From Caballeronia concitans (GTDB lineage: Bacteria; Pseudomonadota; Gammaproteobacteria; Burkholderiales; Burkholderiaceae): a DNA stretch of 64,000 bases. How positions within the stretch are numbered: the stretch's first letter is position 1; the number at the start of each line of letters is the position of its first letter. The notes beneath the pieces are model-generated. The model had not been told where the DNA came from, made no database searches, and saw only the letters and a program-made list of their open reading frames with translations. A program made the position numbers and the translations under genes. Positions 19,334-28,270 of this stretch are shown in pieces. The stretch is from the NCBI RefSeq assembly GCF_001544615.1, contig NZ_FCNV02000001.1:1178001-1242000 (forward strand), given 5' to 3'.

Positions 19334-20050
19334 TTACCGTGTCCGGTACAGGTGATGTTGAACAATATAGTCCCATACGGCCGATGGGACCTGGGCGCGG
19401 ACGCCGCCCGAAACCGGGCTCGCCGCTGCCGTCGATGATTGGCGCGCTTCCTCGCGGATCGCCGTGGCGGATACGTCGATGAGAAGCGTCTCGTCGATCA
19501 GCACGTGTCCATGCGGACTCGCGCGCAACACGTCGGCCGATGCGCGGCGCGCTTCGACTTCCGCCGCGACTTCGGCGGGCAGCGTGCCTAAGCCGAAGCC
19601 CGGCCGCGTTTCGACGCACACGTGCGCGAAGTCGAAGAGCCGCTTCCATTGATGCCACGAATCGAGCTTGACGAGCTGATCCGCGCCGATCAGAAGTGAG
19701 ATCGACGCCGCCGCGCCTTCGCGCTCGCGCCAATGAGCGAGCGTGTCGATGGTGTAGGTGGGGCCGTCGCGTTCGATTTCATCGGTGGCGACGGTGATTT
19801 CCGCGCCGTCCAGATCGAGCGATGCCGCCGCCGCGCGCGTCATCGCCAACCGATGATGCGGCGCCGATACGCCTTCTTTCTGCCACGGCTGGCCCGCAGG
19901 AAGCAGCACGAGTTCGGTCAGCCGCAACAGGTCGGCGAAGCGCCGCGCGAGCGCGAGATGACCCGCGTGGATCGGATCGAAGGTGCCGCCGAGCAAGCCG
20001 ACGCGCCTCGCGCACATTGCGTTCGCGGCGTGATTCGACGCGCCGGTCAC
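19334..20050 (-). CDS. nadD: Nicotinate-nucleotide adenylyltransferase
   Basis: A 238-aa enzyme that makes deamido-NAD from nicotinate mononucleotide and [22 protein letters not shown] carries the nucleotidyltransferase (H/T)xGH motif, and SATAIREE near the C-terminus is the ISSTxIR-type phosphate motif. GTG at 20050 is preferred. AGGGA lies 6 nt upstream, and the GTG shares bases with the hemF stop (GTGA), implying coupling. The in-frame ATG two codons earlier would abut the ribosome site, and another ATG at 20017 has none. It sits between hemF and rsfS. Confidence 0.93.
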   Translation of the reverse strand: MTGASNHAANAMCARRVGLLGGTFDPIHAGHLALARRFADLLRLTELVLLPAGQPWQKEGVSAPHHRLAMTRAAAASLDLDGAEITVATDEIERDGPTYTIDTLAHWREREGAAASISLLIGADQLVKLDSWHQWKRLFDFAHVCVETRPGFGLGTLPAEVAAEVEARRASADVLRASPHGHVLIDETLLIDVSATAIREEARQSSTAAASPVSGGVRAQVPSAVWDYIVQHHLYRTR

Positions 20051-21006
20051 AGCCATTCCCTGCGCACCAGAAAATCCCGATACAGCCGCGCTTCCGGCGT
20101 GCCGGGTTCGGGTTGCCAGTCGTATCGCCAGTGGGCGACGGGCGGCATCGACATGAGAATGGACTCGGTGCGTCCGCCGCTTTGCAGGCCGAAGTGCGTG
20201 CCGCGGTCGAAGACGAGATTGAATTCGACGTATCGGCCGCGCCGGTATGCCTGAAACTCGCGCTCGCGCTCGGTCCACGGCGTGTCGCGCCGGCGCTCGA
20301 TGATCGGCAGATATGCTTTCAGGAACGCATCGCCGACGCTGCGCATCATCGCAAACGAGCGCTCGAAACCGGGCTCGGAGAAATCATCGAAGAAAATGCC
20401 GCCGATACCGCGCGCTTCGTTTCGATGTTTCAAATAAAAATACTCGTCGCACCACGTCTTGAAACGCGGATACAGGTCCGAGCCGAACGGTTCGAGCGCG
20501 TCCCGGCACACACGATGAAAAAGCACCGCGTCTTCCTCGTAGCCATAAATGGGCGTGAGATCCATGCCGCCGCCGAACCAGAAGACGGGCGCTTCGCCTT
20601 CCTTCACCGCCGTCAACATGCGCACGTTCATGTGCACGGTCGGGCAATGCGGATTGCGCGGATGCATGACGAGCGATACGCCCATCGCCTCGAAACCGCG
20701 TCCCGCGAGCTGCGGACGTGCCGCGCTGGCCGACGGGGGCAGGGCGTCGCCTTGCACGTCCGAGAAACCGATGCCACCGCGCTCGAAGAATCCGCCGCCT
20801 TCGAGAATGCGCGTGACGCCGCCGCCACGCAGATGCGCGCCGGGCTCGCGGGTCCAGGCGTCGGTGGCGAAGGGCGTGCCGTCGAACGCGCCGAGCGCAT
20901 CGGCGATGGAGCGTTGAAGGCCCGTCAGATAATCGCGGACGGCCGCGATGTCGGGCGATGCGTCCAGTCGTGCCTGGTTTTCCGCGCTGCGGTTCGGTTC
21001 ACTCAT
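20047..21006 (-). CDS. hemF: Oxygen-dependent coproporphyrinogen-III oxidase
   Basis: A 319-aa cytosolic enzyme that uses oxygen to decarboxylate coproporphyrinogen III to protoporphyrinogen IX in haem synthesis. The conserved core includes [52 protein letters not shown] and the signature [22 protein letters not shown], followed by [21 protein letters not shown] at 21006 (MSEPNR) is used; an in-frame ATG at 21018 adds four residues. Neither has a clear ribosome site. It follows purD after 110 bp containing a hairpin, and its stop overlaps the nadD start. Confidence 0.95.
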   Translation of the reverse strand: MSEPNRSAENQARLDASPDIAAVRDYLTGLQRSIADALGAFDGTPFATDAWTREPGAHLRGGGVTRILEGGGFFERGGIGFSDVQGDALPPSASAARPQLAGRGFEAMGVSLVMHPRNPHCPTVHMNVRMLTAVKEGEAPVFWFGGGMDLTPIYGYEEDAVLFHRVCRDALEPFGSDLYPRFKTWCDEYFYLKHRNEARGIGGIFFDDFSEPGFERSFAMMRSVGDAFLKAYLPIIERRRDTPWTEREREFQAYRRGRYVEFNLVFDRGTHFGLQSGGRTESILMSMPPVAHWRYDWQPEPGTPEARLYRDFLVRREWL

Positions 21007-21063
21007 CGATCGATGCACTGCGCCAGCCGGCTGGCGCGTAGGTAAATGATGCGCTTGAAACAC

Positions 21064-21088
21064 GCTGCCGGACGCGAGGTCCGGCAGC
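21064..21088 (-). terminator. Hairpin between purD and hemF
   Basis: A perfect 10-bp stem GCTGCCGGAC / GTCCGGCAGC with a 5-nt loop lies 28 bp after the purD stop. The minus-strand sequence that follows reads GTGTTTC, only a weak U-tract, so this may be a partial terminator or attenuator. Confidence 0.5.
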
Positions 21089-21116
21089 ACGGTGTCGCGT
21101 TGAGCTGCGGGGCGCC

Positions 21117-22406
21117 TCAGCCGTGACGGTCGGACTGCTTGCGGTTGACCGCGCGGTAGCCGATGTCGCGGCGGTACTGCATGCCGTCGAACGAGATCTG
21201 GTTGACTGTATCGTAGACCACGGATTGCGCGCCGCGCACGGAATCCGCGAGGCCCACGACGCACAGCACGCGTCCGCCGGACGTCGTCAGCTTGCCGTCA
21301 GCGAGCGTCGTGCCCGCGTGGAACGTCACGGAATTGTCCGTTTCGGCCGGAATGCCGGTGATGCGGTCGCCCTTGCGCGGCGTTTCCGGATAGTTGTGCG
21401 CGGCGAGCACTACGCCGAGCGCCGTGCGGCGGTCCCAGTCAAGTTCCGCGCCGTCGAGCTTGCCGTCGATGGCCATTTCCACGACCTTCGAGAAATCTCC
21501 CTTGAGACGCGCCATGATCGGCTGCGTTTCGGGGTCGCCCATGCGGCAATTGAATTCGAGCGTCTTCGGATTGCCGTTCGCGTCGATCATCAGGCCGGCG
21601 TACAGAAAACCGGTATAACGGATGCCTTCGTTCTCCATGCCGCGCACCGTCGGCAGGATGATTTCGCGCATCACGCGGGCGTGCAGTTGCGGCGTGACAA
21701 TGGGCGCGGGCGAGTACGCGCCCATGCCGCCGGTGTTCGGACCCTTGTCGCCGTCGAGCAGGCGCTTGTGGTCCTGGCTGGAGGCGAGCGGCAGCACGTG
21801 CTTGCCGTCCACCATCACGATGAAGCTGGCTTCCTCGCCCGTCAGGAATTCTTCGATCACGACGCGCGCGCCGGCATCGCCGAACTGGTTGTCGGCGAGC
21901 ATGGAATCGACGGCGGCGTGCGCTTCTTCCGCGCTCATCGCCACGACCACGCCCTTGCCGGCGGCCAGTCCGTCCGCCTTGATGACGATCGGCGCGCCTT
22001 TCGCGTCGATGTACGCGTGCGCGGCGGCGGCGTCGGTGAAGGTCTCGTATTCGGCGGTCGGAATGTTGTGGCGCTTCATGAACGCCTTCGCGAAGTCCTT
22101 CGAGCTTTCGAGCTGCGCGGCTTCCTTCGTCGGCCCGAAAATCTTGAGGCCGCGTGAACGGAACAGATTGACGATGCCCGCCGCGAGCGGCGTTTCCGGT
22201 CCCACGACCGTCAGCGCGACGTGCTCTTTCTCGACGAAATCGGCGAGTTCCGCCGGATCCGTGATGTCGATGTTGCGCAGACGCTCGTCCTGCGCGGTGC
22301 CGCCGTTGCCCGGCGCCACATAGACGATCTGCACGCGAGGCGACTGTGCGAGCTTCCATGCCAGCGCATGTTCGCGACCGCCGGAACCGACGACGAGTAA
22401 CTTCAT
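21117..22406 (-). CDS. purD: Phosphoribosylamine-glycine ligase
   Basis: A 429-aa ATP-grasp enzyme that makes GAR from phosphoribosylamine, glycine and ATP, the second step of purine synthesis. The N-domain starts [40 protein letters not shown] is the ATP-grasp loop, and [12 protein letters not shown] is the purD signature with metal ligands. Length matches the family (about 425-430). It is the second gene of a minus-strand series after yebC, with purT, the other GAR-related gene here, at the window start. Upstream (22407-22629) no other gene is seen. Confidence 0.97.
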   Translation of the reverse strand: MKLLVVGSGGREHALAWKLAQSPRVQIVYVAPGNGGTAQDERLRNIDITDPAELADFVEKEHVALTVVGPETPLAAGIVNLFRSRGLKIFGPTKEAAQLESSKDFAKAFMKRHNIPTAEYETFTDAAAAHAYIDAKGAPIVIKADGLAAGKGVVVAMSAEEAHAAVDSMLADNQFGDAGARVVIEEFLTGEEASFIVMVDGKHVLPLASSQDHKRLLDGDKGPNTGGMGAYSPAPIVTPQLHARVMREIILPTVRGMENEGIRYTGFLYAGLMIDANGNPKTLEFNCRMGDPETQPIMARLKGDFSKVVEMAIDGKLDGAELDWDRRTALGVVLAAHNYPETPRKGDRITGIPAETDNSVTFHAGTTLADGKLTTSGGRVLCVVGLADSVRGAQSVVYDTVNQISFDGMQYRRDIGYRAVNRKQSDRHG

Positions 22407-22593
22407 TTGAATCCCCGAAAAACTGTGTGAAAGCAGTGGCGGCGCACCGGCCGGCGCTCGAACGAGCGAGCGCGAGAGACACGGCAGGACAACGGCGCCG
22501 GACGTCCGGCGGCGCGTCGCGACGGTTCGAAGGCGGCTCGCGCGGACATCGGCTGCGTCACGCGCCTTCCCAACCGTGAAGCCTCAAGCGAAA

Positions 22594-22629
22594 GGCATTC
22601 CAATGCCGCGAGGCGGCTTTGCCGCGCGG
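22594..22629 (-). terminator. Overlapping hairpins after yebC
   Basis: Directly after the yebC stop, CCGCG...CGCGG encloses CGGC-TTT-GCCG (22606-22629). A second hairpin GGCATT/AATGCC (22594-22607) shares bases with it and is followed on the minus strand by TTTCGCTT. The two cannot form together. A weak terminator is inferred. Confidence 0.4.
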
Positions 22630-23358
22630 TTACGCCTCGTTGATCGCGGCGTTTGTATAGACTTCCTGCACGTCGTCGAGATTTTCGAGCGCGTCGAGCA
22701 GCTTTTGCATTTTCACGGCGTCGTCGCCGGTGAATTCGACTTCCGTCTGCGGTTTCATCGTCACTTCGGCGAGTTCCGCCTTGAAGCCCGCGGCTTCGAG
22801 CGCGTCCTTCACCTTCTGGAAATCGTTCGGCGGGCAGATCACTTCGATGCTGCCGTCCTCGTTCGTCACGACGTCGTCGGCGCCGGCTTCGAGCGCCGCG
22901 TCCATCAGCTTGTCTTCCGGCGTGCCGGGCGCGAACAGGAACTGCCCGACGTGATCGAACATGAACGACACCGAGCCGTCCGTGCCCATGTTGCCGCCGA
23001 ACTTCGAGAACGCGTGGCGCACTTCCGCGACGGTGCGGGTGCGGTTGTCCGTCATCGTGTCGACGATGATCGCCGCGCCGCCGATGCCGTAGCCTTCGTA
23101 ACGGATTTCTTCGTAGTTCGCGCCATCGACGCCGCCGACGCCGCGCTGGATCGCGCGGTTGATGTTGTCCTTCGGCATGTTGGCGTCGTAGGCCTTGTCG
23201 ACGGCGAGCCGCAGACGCGGGTTCGAGTCGATGTCGCCGCCGCCCATGCGCGCCGCGACCTGAATTTCCTTGATGAGGCGCGTCCAGACCTTGCCTTTCT
23301 TCGCGTCGGCCGCTGCTTTCTTATGCTTGATGTTGGCCCATTTCGAATGACCCGCCAT
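22630..23358 (-). CDS. yebC: YebC/PmpR family protein
   Basis: A 242-aa YebC/PmpR/TACO1-family protein. The sequence begins [23 protein letters not shown], followed by the characteristic [14 protein letters not shown] and [23 protein letters not shown]-like region. Members have been described as DNA-binding regulators; more recent work links the family to relief of ribosome stalling. The acidic C-terminal domain ([25 protein letters not shown]) is typical. It lies on the minus strand 335 bp after upp, from which it is separated by a terminator, and 223 bp before purD. Confidence 0.95.
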   Translation of the reverse strand: MAGHSKWANIKHKKAAADAKKGKVWTRLIKEIQVAARMGGGDIDSNPRLRLAVDKAYDANMPKDNINRAIQRGVGGVDGANYEEIRYEGYGIGGAAIIVDTMTDNRTRTVAEVRHAFSKFGGNMGTDGSVSFMFDHVGQFLFAPGTPEDKLMDAALEAGADDVVTNEDGSIEVICPPNDFQKVKDALEAAGFKAELAEVTMKPQTEVEFTGDDAVKMQKLLDALENLDDVQEVYTNAAINEA

Positions 23359-23692
23359 TACCTTTCTCCGTCGCGCGCGGCGAGAAACCGAGCGCCAAAT
23401 GTGCTGTGATGCGTGCTGAAAATATCCGCGCCGCCTGTGTTCGCGCCTCGTTGCTGCCGAGCGGCGGTATTTTTGCCGGCCGACGCGGCGGCGTGCGCGC
23501 GTCTTTCGCGAGGCGTCTGCATGACGCGCCGCCAGGGCTTAAAGGCCCGCTTTGCCGGCTAGGAACAGACCGAAATTTTATCATGACCCCAAGCCCCGGC
23601 AGCAGCCACGGGCTTCATTGGGCGATGAAAACAGAACCGCCGCACGGGCGTGCGGCGGCGAAAGAAGTGAAAAGAAGCGAAAAGCGCGTGTG
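23359..23692. other. Intergenic stretch between upp and yebC
   Basis: 334 bp without a supported gene. It holds the upp terminator (23626-23658) and must contain the yebC promoter, but no convincing -10/-35 pair was found. Confidence 0.5.
23626..23658 (-). terminator. Intrinsic terminator of upp
   Basis: A perfect 9-bp stem CCGCCGCAC / GTGCGGCGG with a 4-nt loop, followed on the minus strand by TTCTGTTTTC. It lies 35 bp after the upp stop. Confidence 0.75.
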
Positions 23693-24346
23693 TCAGTTTC
23701 TGGTGCCGAACAGGCGATCGCCGGCGTCACCCAGTCCGGGGACGATATACGCATGCTCGTTCAGATGCGAATCGAGCGACGCCACGTAGAGCTTCACGCC
23801 CGGATGCGCGTCCTGGAACACCTTCACGCCTTCCGGCGCCGCCACGAGCGCGACGAAGATGATGTTCTCGTCCAGCACGTTGCGGCGCTTCATCACGTCG
23901 ACGGCGTGCACCGCCGAATAGCCCGTCGCGACCATCGGATCGCAGAGAATGAACACGCGCTCCTCGAGATCGGGCGGCAGGCGCACGAGATATTCGACCG
24001 GCCGGTGATCGTCCGCGCGGTACACGCCGATATGCCCGACGCGCGCCGACGGAATCAGGTCGAGCAGGCCGTCCGACATGCCGATGCCCGCGCGCAGCAC
24101 CGGCACGATCGCGAGCTTCTTGCCGGCGATGACCGGCGCGTCGATCTCGACGAGCGGCGTGGCGACGCGTTTGGTCGTCAGTTGCAGGTTGCGCGTGATC
24201 TCGTAGCCCATCAGCAGCGTGATTTCGCGCAGCAGTTCGCGAAACGTGCGCGTGGACGTGTCCTTGTCGCGCATGTGGGTGAGCTTGTGCTGAATCAGCG
24301 GGTGATTGAGGATGAAGAGATTCGGAAAGCGGCTGTCTTGTTTCAT
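23693..24346 (-). CDS. upp: Uracil phosphoribosyltransferase
   Basis: A 217-aa type I phosphoribosyltransferase that converts uracil and PRPP to UMP in pyrimidine salvage. The PRPP site is [45 protein letters not shown] is the family's central segment, and [22 protein letters not shown] is the uracil-binding hood at the C-terminus. ATG at 24346 ([10 protein letters not shown]) is chosen because the family begins there; a further in-frame ATG lies 17 codons upstream. It is divergent from the SDR gene and ends at a clear terminator. Confidence 0.96.
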   Translation of the reverse strand: MKQDSRFPNLFILNHPLIQHKLTHMRDKDTSTRTFRELLREITLLMGYEITRNLQLTTKRVATPLVEIDAPVIAGKKLAIVPVLRAGIGMSDGLLDLIPSARVGHIGVYRADDHRPVEYLVRLPPDLEERVFILCDPMVATGYSAVHAVDVMKRRNVLDENIIFVALVAAPEGVKVFQDAHPGVKLYVASLDSHLNEHAYIVPGLGDAGDRLFGTRN

Positions 24347-24601
24347 GGGTCTCGCGCAATGCGCGTCCTGCTCGGGTGATGGTTCTGCCGTGGGCAACCG
24401 GTGCGCCGGACAAGGCAGTGGCGACAGTTTACCGAAAAGGCCGCCATCGCTTAGGAATAATCTTCCGCGGTTTGCCCGTCAACGCACGCCGACGTTGCTG
24501 CCCCGATTCTTCTAGAATGCGCGAGAGGCGTTTCGAAGCGCGCAACGCACGACGCTTCGGGCCAACGATTCGAACACGCAACAACGACAGGAGGAAGGAC
24601 G

Positions 24602-25381
24602 ATGGATATGGGAATCGCGGGGCGCACGGCGCTCGTGTGCGCAGCAAGCAAGGGACTCGGGCGCGGCTGCGCGGAAGCGCTCGCCGCCGAGGGCGTCAAT
24701 CTGGTGATCACGGCCCGCACGGCCGAAACGCTCGAAGCGACCGCCGCGAGCATCCGTTCGAAATACGGCGTGAACGTGCAGGCCGTCGCGTGCGACATCA
24801 CCACGCCCGAAGGCCACGCCGCCGCGCTCGCCGCGTGCCCGCAGCCGGATATTCTCGTGAACAACGCGGGCGGCCCGCCGCCGGGCGATTTCCGCAACTT
24901 CACGCACGACATGTGGATCAAGGCGCTCGAAGCGAACATGCTCACGCCGATCGAGCTGATCAAGCGGACCATCGACGGCATGATCGATCGCGGCTTCGGG
25001 CGCATCGTGAATATCACGAGTTCGTCGGTGAAGGCGCCGATCGACGTGCTGGGCCTCTCCAACGGCGCGCGTTCGGGGCTGACGGGCTTCGTCGCGGGCG
25101 TGGCGCGCAAGGTCGCGTCGACGGGCGTGACCATCAACAATCTGCTGCCCGGCACGTTCGATACGGACCGCATCGCCGTCACGTTCGAGGCGCAGGCGAA
25201 GGCGCAGAACGTTTCCATCGACGAAGTGCGCGCCCGCCGCGCCGAAGCGCTGCCGGCCGGCCGCTTCGGCAATCCGGACGAATTCGGCCGCACCTGCGCG
25301 TTCCTGTGCAGCGTGCACGCGGGCTACATCATCGGGCAGAACATCCTGATCGATGGCGGCGCTTATCCGGGGACCTATTGA
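24602..25381 (+). CDS. SDR family protein with altered catalytic motif
   Basis: A 259-aa Rossmann-fold protein of the short-chain dehydrogenase/reductase family. The dinucleotide site is AASKGLGRG (TGxxxGxG class) and NNAGG follows. The catalytic Ser is in ITSSS, but the YxxxK pair is replaced: aligned from the following GVARKV helix, the Tyr position is Ser153 and the Lys position is Arg157 (LSNGARSGL). The C-terminus IDGGAYPG is the usual FabG-like end. AGGAGG at 24589-24594, 7 nt upstream, is a strong ribosome site. mgsA begins 3 bp after the stop. Substrate unknown; dehydrogenase activity by the standard mechanism looks doubtful. Confidence 0.85.
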   Translation: MDMGIAGRTALVCAASKGLGRGCAEALAAEGVNLVITARTAETLEATAASIRSKYGVNVQAVACDITTPEGHAAALAACPQPDILVNNAGGPPPGDFRNFTHDMWIKALEANMLTPIELIKRTIDGMIDRGFGRIVNITSSSVKAPIDVLGLSNGARSGLTGFVAGVARKVASTGVTINNLLPGTFDTDRIAVTFEAQAKAQNVSIDEVRARRAEALPAGRFGNPDEFGRTCAFLCSVHAGYIIGQNILIDGGAYPGTY

Positions 25382-25384
25382 GCC

Positions 25385-25774
25385 ATGAGCACACGCGTCG
25401 CGCTGATCGCGCACGACATGAAAAAGGACGACATCGTGGCGCTCACGGGCCAGTATGTCGACACGCTCGCCCAGTGCCAGCTCGTCGCGACCGGCACGAC
25501 CGGATCGCGCATCGCGGCGGCGCACGGGCTGGACGTCGAGCGCAAGCTGTCCGGCCCGCACGGCGGCGACCTGCAGATCGGCGGGGAACTGGCGGAGGGC
25601 CGGGTCGACGTGGTGATCTTCCTGCGCGACCCGATGACACCGCAGCCGCACGAGCCGGACATCAACGCGCTTGTGCGCGCCTGCGACGTGCACAACGTGC
25701 CGTGCGCGACCAACATCGCGACGGCGGGCATGATTCTCGACGAGCTGCGCGCGCGCCTCGTGCACGCGGGCTGA
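25385..25774 (+). CDS. mgsA: Methylglyoxal synthase
   Basis: A 129-aa enzyme that converts dihydroxyacetone phosphate to methylglyoxal and phosphate, a bypass of lower glycolysis relieving phosphate limitation. The sequence starts [15 protein letters not shown]. The phosphate site is [20 protein letters not shown] follows, and [15 protein letters not shown] supplies catalytic Asp and His. The length equals the family norm (about 130-150). It lies 3 bp after the SDR stop with no own ribosome site visible, so it is probably coupled to it; the quinone oxidoreductase gene follows after 31 bp. Confidence 0.95.
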   Translation: MSTRVALIAHDMKKDDIVALTGQYVDTLAQCQLVATGTTGSRIAAAHGLDVERKLSGPHGGDLQIGGELAEGRVDVVIFLRDPMTPQPHEPDINALVRACDVHNVPCATNIATAGMILDELRARLVHAG

Positions 25775-25805
25775 TGCATCCACGAAATCAGGAGACGATC
25801 GAGCG

Positions 25806-26780
25806 ATGACCAAGGCAATCCGATTCGACAAGACAGGCGGCCCCGAAGTCATGAAGTGGGTCGATGTGGACGTGGGCGAGCCGGGCAAGGGCGAGATCCG
25901 CGTGAAGCATCATGCGGTGGGGCTCAATTTCATCGACGTGTACTTCCGCACCGGCCTCTATCCGATGCCGCTGCCCGGCGGTCTCGGCATGGAAGGCGCG
26001 GGCGAGGTGACGGCGGTCGGCGAGGGCGTCACGCAGTTCAAGCCGGGCGATCGCGTGGCGTATGCGTCGCGTCCGCCGGGCGCGTATGCCGAAGAGCGGG
26101 TGATGGCCGCGGATTACGTCGTCAAGCTGCCGGATGCGATCGGCTATGAAGACGCCGCGTCGATCATGCTGCAAGGGCTGACCGCGCAATACCTTTTGCG
26201 CCGCACGTATCGCGTGAAGGAGGGCGATACTGTGCTGATTCACGCGGCGGCGGGCGGCGTCGGCATGCTCGCGTGCCAGTGGGCGAAGGCGCTCGGCGCG
26301 ACGGTCATCGGCACGGTCGGCTCGGACGAGAAGGCCGAGATCGCGCGCTCGCATGGCTGCGATCACCCGATCGTCTATACGCGCGAGAACTTCACGCAGC
26401 GCGTGCGCGAGATCACGAACGGCGCGGGCGTGCCCGTCGTCTACGATTCCATCGGCAAGGACACGTATATCGCCTCGCTCGATTGCCTCGCGCCGCTCGG
26501 GCTTTTCGTGAGCTTCGGCAACTCGTCGGGGCCGGTGCCGCCCATCGATTCGTCGGAACTCGCGGGACGCGGGTCGCTGTTCTTCACGCGTCCGACGCTC
26601 TTCAGCTACATCGCGAAACGCGCCGATCTCGATGCGATGGCCGCCGAGCTGTTCGAGGTCGTCTCGTCGGGGAAGGTGAAGACGAACGTGCGGCAGCGGT
26701 ATCCGCTCGCGGACGCGGCGCGCGCGCACGAAGACCTGGAAGCGCGCAGGACGACGGGCTCGACCATTTTGTTGCCTTGA
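25806..26780 (+). CDS. qor: Quinone oxidoreductase (zeta-crystallin type)
   Basis: A 324-aa member of the medium-chain dehydrogenase/reductase family without zinc ligands. It reduces quinones or enones with NADPH. The N-terminal GroES-like domain has VKHHAVGLNFIDVYFRTGLY. The cofactor site is HAAAGGVGMLACQWAKALGA, followed by the Qor-type GSDEKAEIARSHGCDH. The C-terminal DLEARRTTGSTILLP is typical of Qor. AGGAGA lies 10 nt upstream of the ATG. The TGA overlaps the TTG start of the response-regulator gene (TTGA). The context suggests electrophile or carbonyl handling beside mgsA. Confidence 0.92.
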   Translation: MTKAIRFDKTGGPEVMKWVDVDVGEPGKGEIRVKHHAVGLNFIDVYFRTGLYPMPLPGGLGMEGAGEVTAVGEGVTQFKPGDRVAYASRPPGAYAEERVMAADYVVKLPDAIGYEDAASIMLQGLTAQYLLRRTYRVKEGDTVLIHAAAGGVGMLACQWAKALGATVIGTVGSDEKAEIARSHGCDHPIVYTRENFTQRVREITNGAGVPVVYDSIGKDTYIASLDCLAPLGLFVSFGNSSGPVPPIDSSELAGRGSLFFTRPTLFSYIAKRADLDAMAAELFEVVSSGKVKTNVRQRYPLADAARAHEDLEARRTTGSTILLP

Positions 26781-27475
26781 GCGAGCCGTCATTCACCGTC
26801 GTCCTGATCGAGGACGAGAAGCAGATTCGCCGATTCGTGCGCGTGTCGCTGGAAGCGCAGGGCATGACGGTGCACGAAGCGGAGAACGGCCAGCAAGGGC
26901 TCGTCGCCGCCGCGACGCGCAAGCCGGATCTCGTGATCGTCGATCTCGGCTTGCCGGACACGGACGGCATCGACGTGATTCGCGAGCTGCGCGGCTGGAC
27001 CGACGTGCCGGTGATCGTGCTTTCGGCGCGTACGCAGGAAGAAGAGAAAGTCGCCGCGCTCGATGCCGGCGCGGACGACTATCTCACCAAGCCCTTCGGC
27101 GTATCCGAACTGATGGCGCGGATTCGCGCGCATCTGCGGCGGCGCAATCAGGCGGCCGGCAGCGAGACGCCCGTCGTGACGTTCGGCGATGTCAGCGTCG
27201 ACCTCGCGTTGCGGCGCGTCACGAAGAACGGCGAGAACGTGCATCTGACGCCGATCGAATATCGCCTGCTCGCGACGCTCGTGCGTGACGCGGGGCGCGT
27301 GCTGACGCACCGGCATTTGCTGCGCGAGGTGTGGGGGCCGTCGCATGTCGAGAGTCCGCATTACCTGCGCATCTACATGGCGCATCTGCGGCAGAAGCTC
27401 GAGCGCGACGCCGCGCAGCCCGAGCATATCGTCACCGAAACCGGCGTGGGGTATCGGCTCGTCGGCGTGAGCTAG
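26777..27475 (+). CDS. kdpE: KdpE-type OmpR-family response regulator (orphan)
   Basis: A 232-aa two-component response regulator. The receiver domain has the acidic pair in IEDEKQ, phospho-acceptor Asp56 in DLVIVDLGLPDTDG, and KPFG. The segment IRELRGWTDVPVIVLSAR followed by DAGADDYLTKPFG closely follows KdpE. The OmpR-type winged helix ends with HIVTETGVGYRLVG. No sensor kinase or kdpFABC genes lie in the window. TTG at 26777 is the only sensible start and overlaps the qor stop. The frame upstream belongs to a shifted reading of qor. The end overlaps the facing NAD(P)-binding gene by 4 bp. KdpE identity is by sequence resemblance; the regulon is unknown. Confidence 0.85.
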   Translation: MSEPSFTVVLIEDEKQIRRFVRVSLEAQGMTVHEAENGQQGLVAAATRKPDLVIVDLGLPDTDGIDVIRELRGWTDVPVIVLSARTQEEEKVAALDAGADDYLTKPFGVSELMARIRAHLRRRNQAAGSETPVVTFGDVSVDLALRRVTKNGENVHLTPIEYRLLATLVRDAGRVLTHRHLLREVWGPSHVESPHYLRIYMAHLRQKLERDAAQPEHIVTETGVGYRLVGVS

Positions 27476-28167
27476 CTTCGCTGAATGTGCCGCGCGAGCA
27501 CGGGCGAAAGCGGATCGGTGGCGAAGAGCGCATCGAGCGCGTGGTCGATCGGCTCGTTGCCGCCGACGAAGCCGATCTTTATATCCTTCACGCCGCGCAT
27601 CACGCATCGCACCGCCAGTTCGGCGACATCTTCCCGCGATACAGGCGGCAAGTTCAGCGTGCGCTCGCCGGCCAGCGCGATGCCGCCGTGCGCCGGTTCG
27701 TCGGAAAGCGGACCGGGCCGCAGAATCGCGTAAGGCACGCCACGATGCGCGATGTAATCGTCGGCTTCGCGCTTCATGCGCGAATAGTGACGCAGCGCGA
27801 ACGGACTCTTCTCCGGATGCAAGGCCAGGAGCGCGCTCACGACGACGAGCTGCCGCACGCGGCGGCGCTTCGCGTAATCGGCGGTGCGCATGACGGCGTC
27901 GCGGTCGATCGCGCGCTCTTCCTGCACGCCTTCCGTCTCCGCCGATCCGGCCGCGTAGATCACGTGCGTGATGTCGTCGAAGGCGTGGGAGAAGTCGTTG
28001 TTCAGGTCGCCGAGCACGATCTCCGCGCCGAGCGCCGCGAACTCGCTCTTCTGCGCGGACTTGCGCAACAGCGCGCGAAAGGGGATGCCGTGTTGATGCA
28101 GTCTGCGCGCGACAGGGCGGCCCGTGCGGCCGTGCGCGCCGATCAGCAGGACTTTCATCGCTAACAT
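27472..28167 (-). CDS. NAD(P)-binding atypical SDR (NmrA/YwnB-like)
   Basis: A 231-aa Rossmann-fold protein. KVLLIGAHGRTGRPVARRL is the GxxGxxG dinucleotide motif of atypical SDRs. THVIYAAGSAETEG, VVVSALLALHPEKSPF and YAILRPGPLSDEP are the usual family landmarks. The catalytic YxxxK is replaced by a loose YSRMKREAD stretch, which is common in this group. GGAG lies 8 nt upstream of the ATG at 28167; an in-frame ATG at 28158 is an alternative. It faces kdpE and overlaps it by 4 bp. It may be a redox-sensing or epimerase-like protein; the substrate is unknown. Confidence 0.8.
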   Translation of the reverse strand: MLAMKVLLIGAHGRTGRPVARRLHQHGIPFRALLRKSAQKSEFAALGAEIVLGDLNNDFSHAFDDITHVIYAAGSAETEGVQEERAIDRDAVMRTADYAKRRRVRQLVVVSALLALHPEKSPFALRHYSRMKREADDYIAHRGVPYAILRPGPLSDEPAHGGIALAGERTLNLPPVSREDVAELAVRCVMRGVKDIKIGFVGGNEPIDHALDALFATDPLSPVLARHIQRS

Positions 28168-28270
28168 TCGGGTCGCTCCGTTCCCGTTGCCGGTCTGAAC
28201 ACCCTAGGCGATTTTTACGATGCGCGCCACGTGAACTTGCCCCAAGGCTCACGTGGGCGCGCTTCCCGAA

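Noticed and set aside
24495-24518. TTGCTG ... TAGAAT promoter before the SDR gene
   Set aside because: The spacer is 12 bp, too short for sigma-70; kept only as a note.
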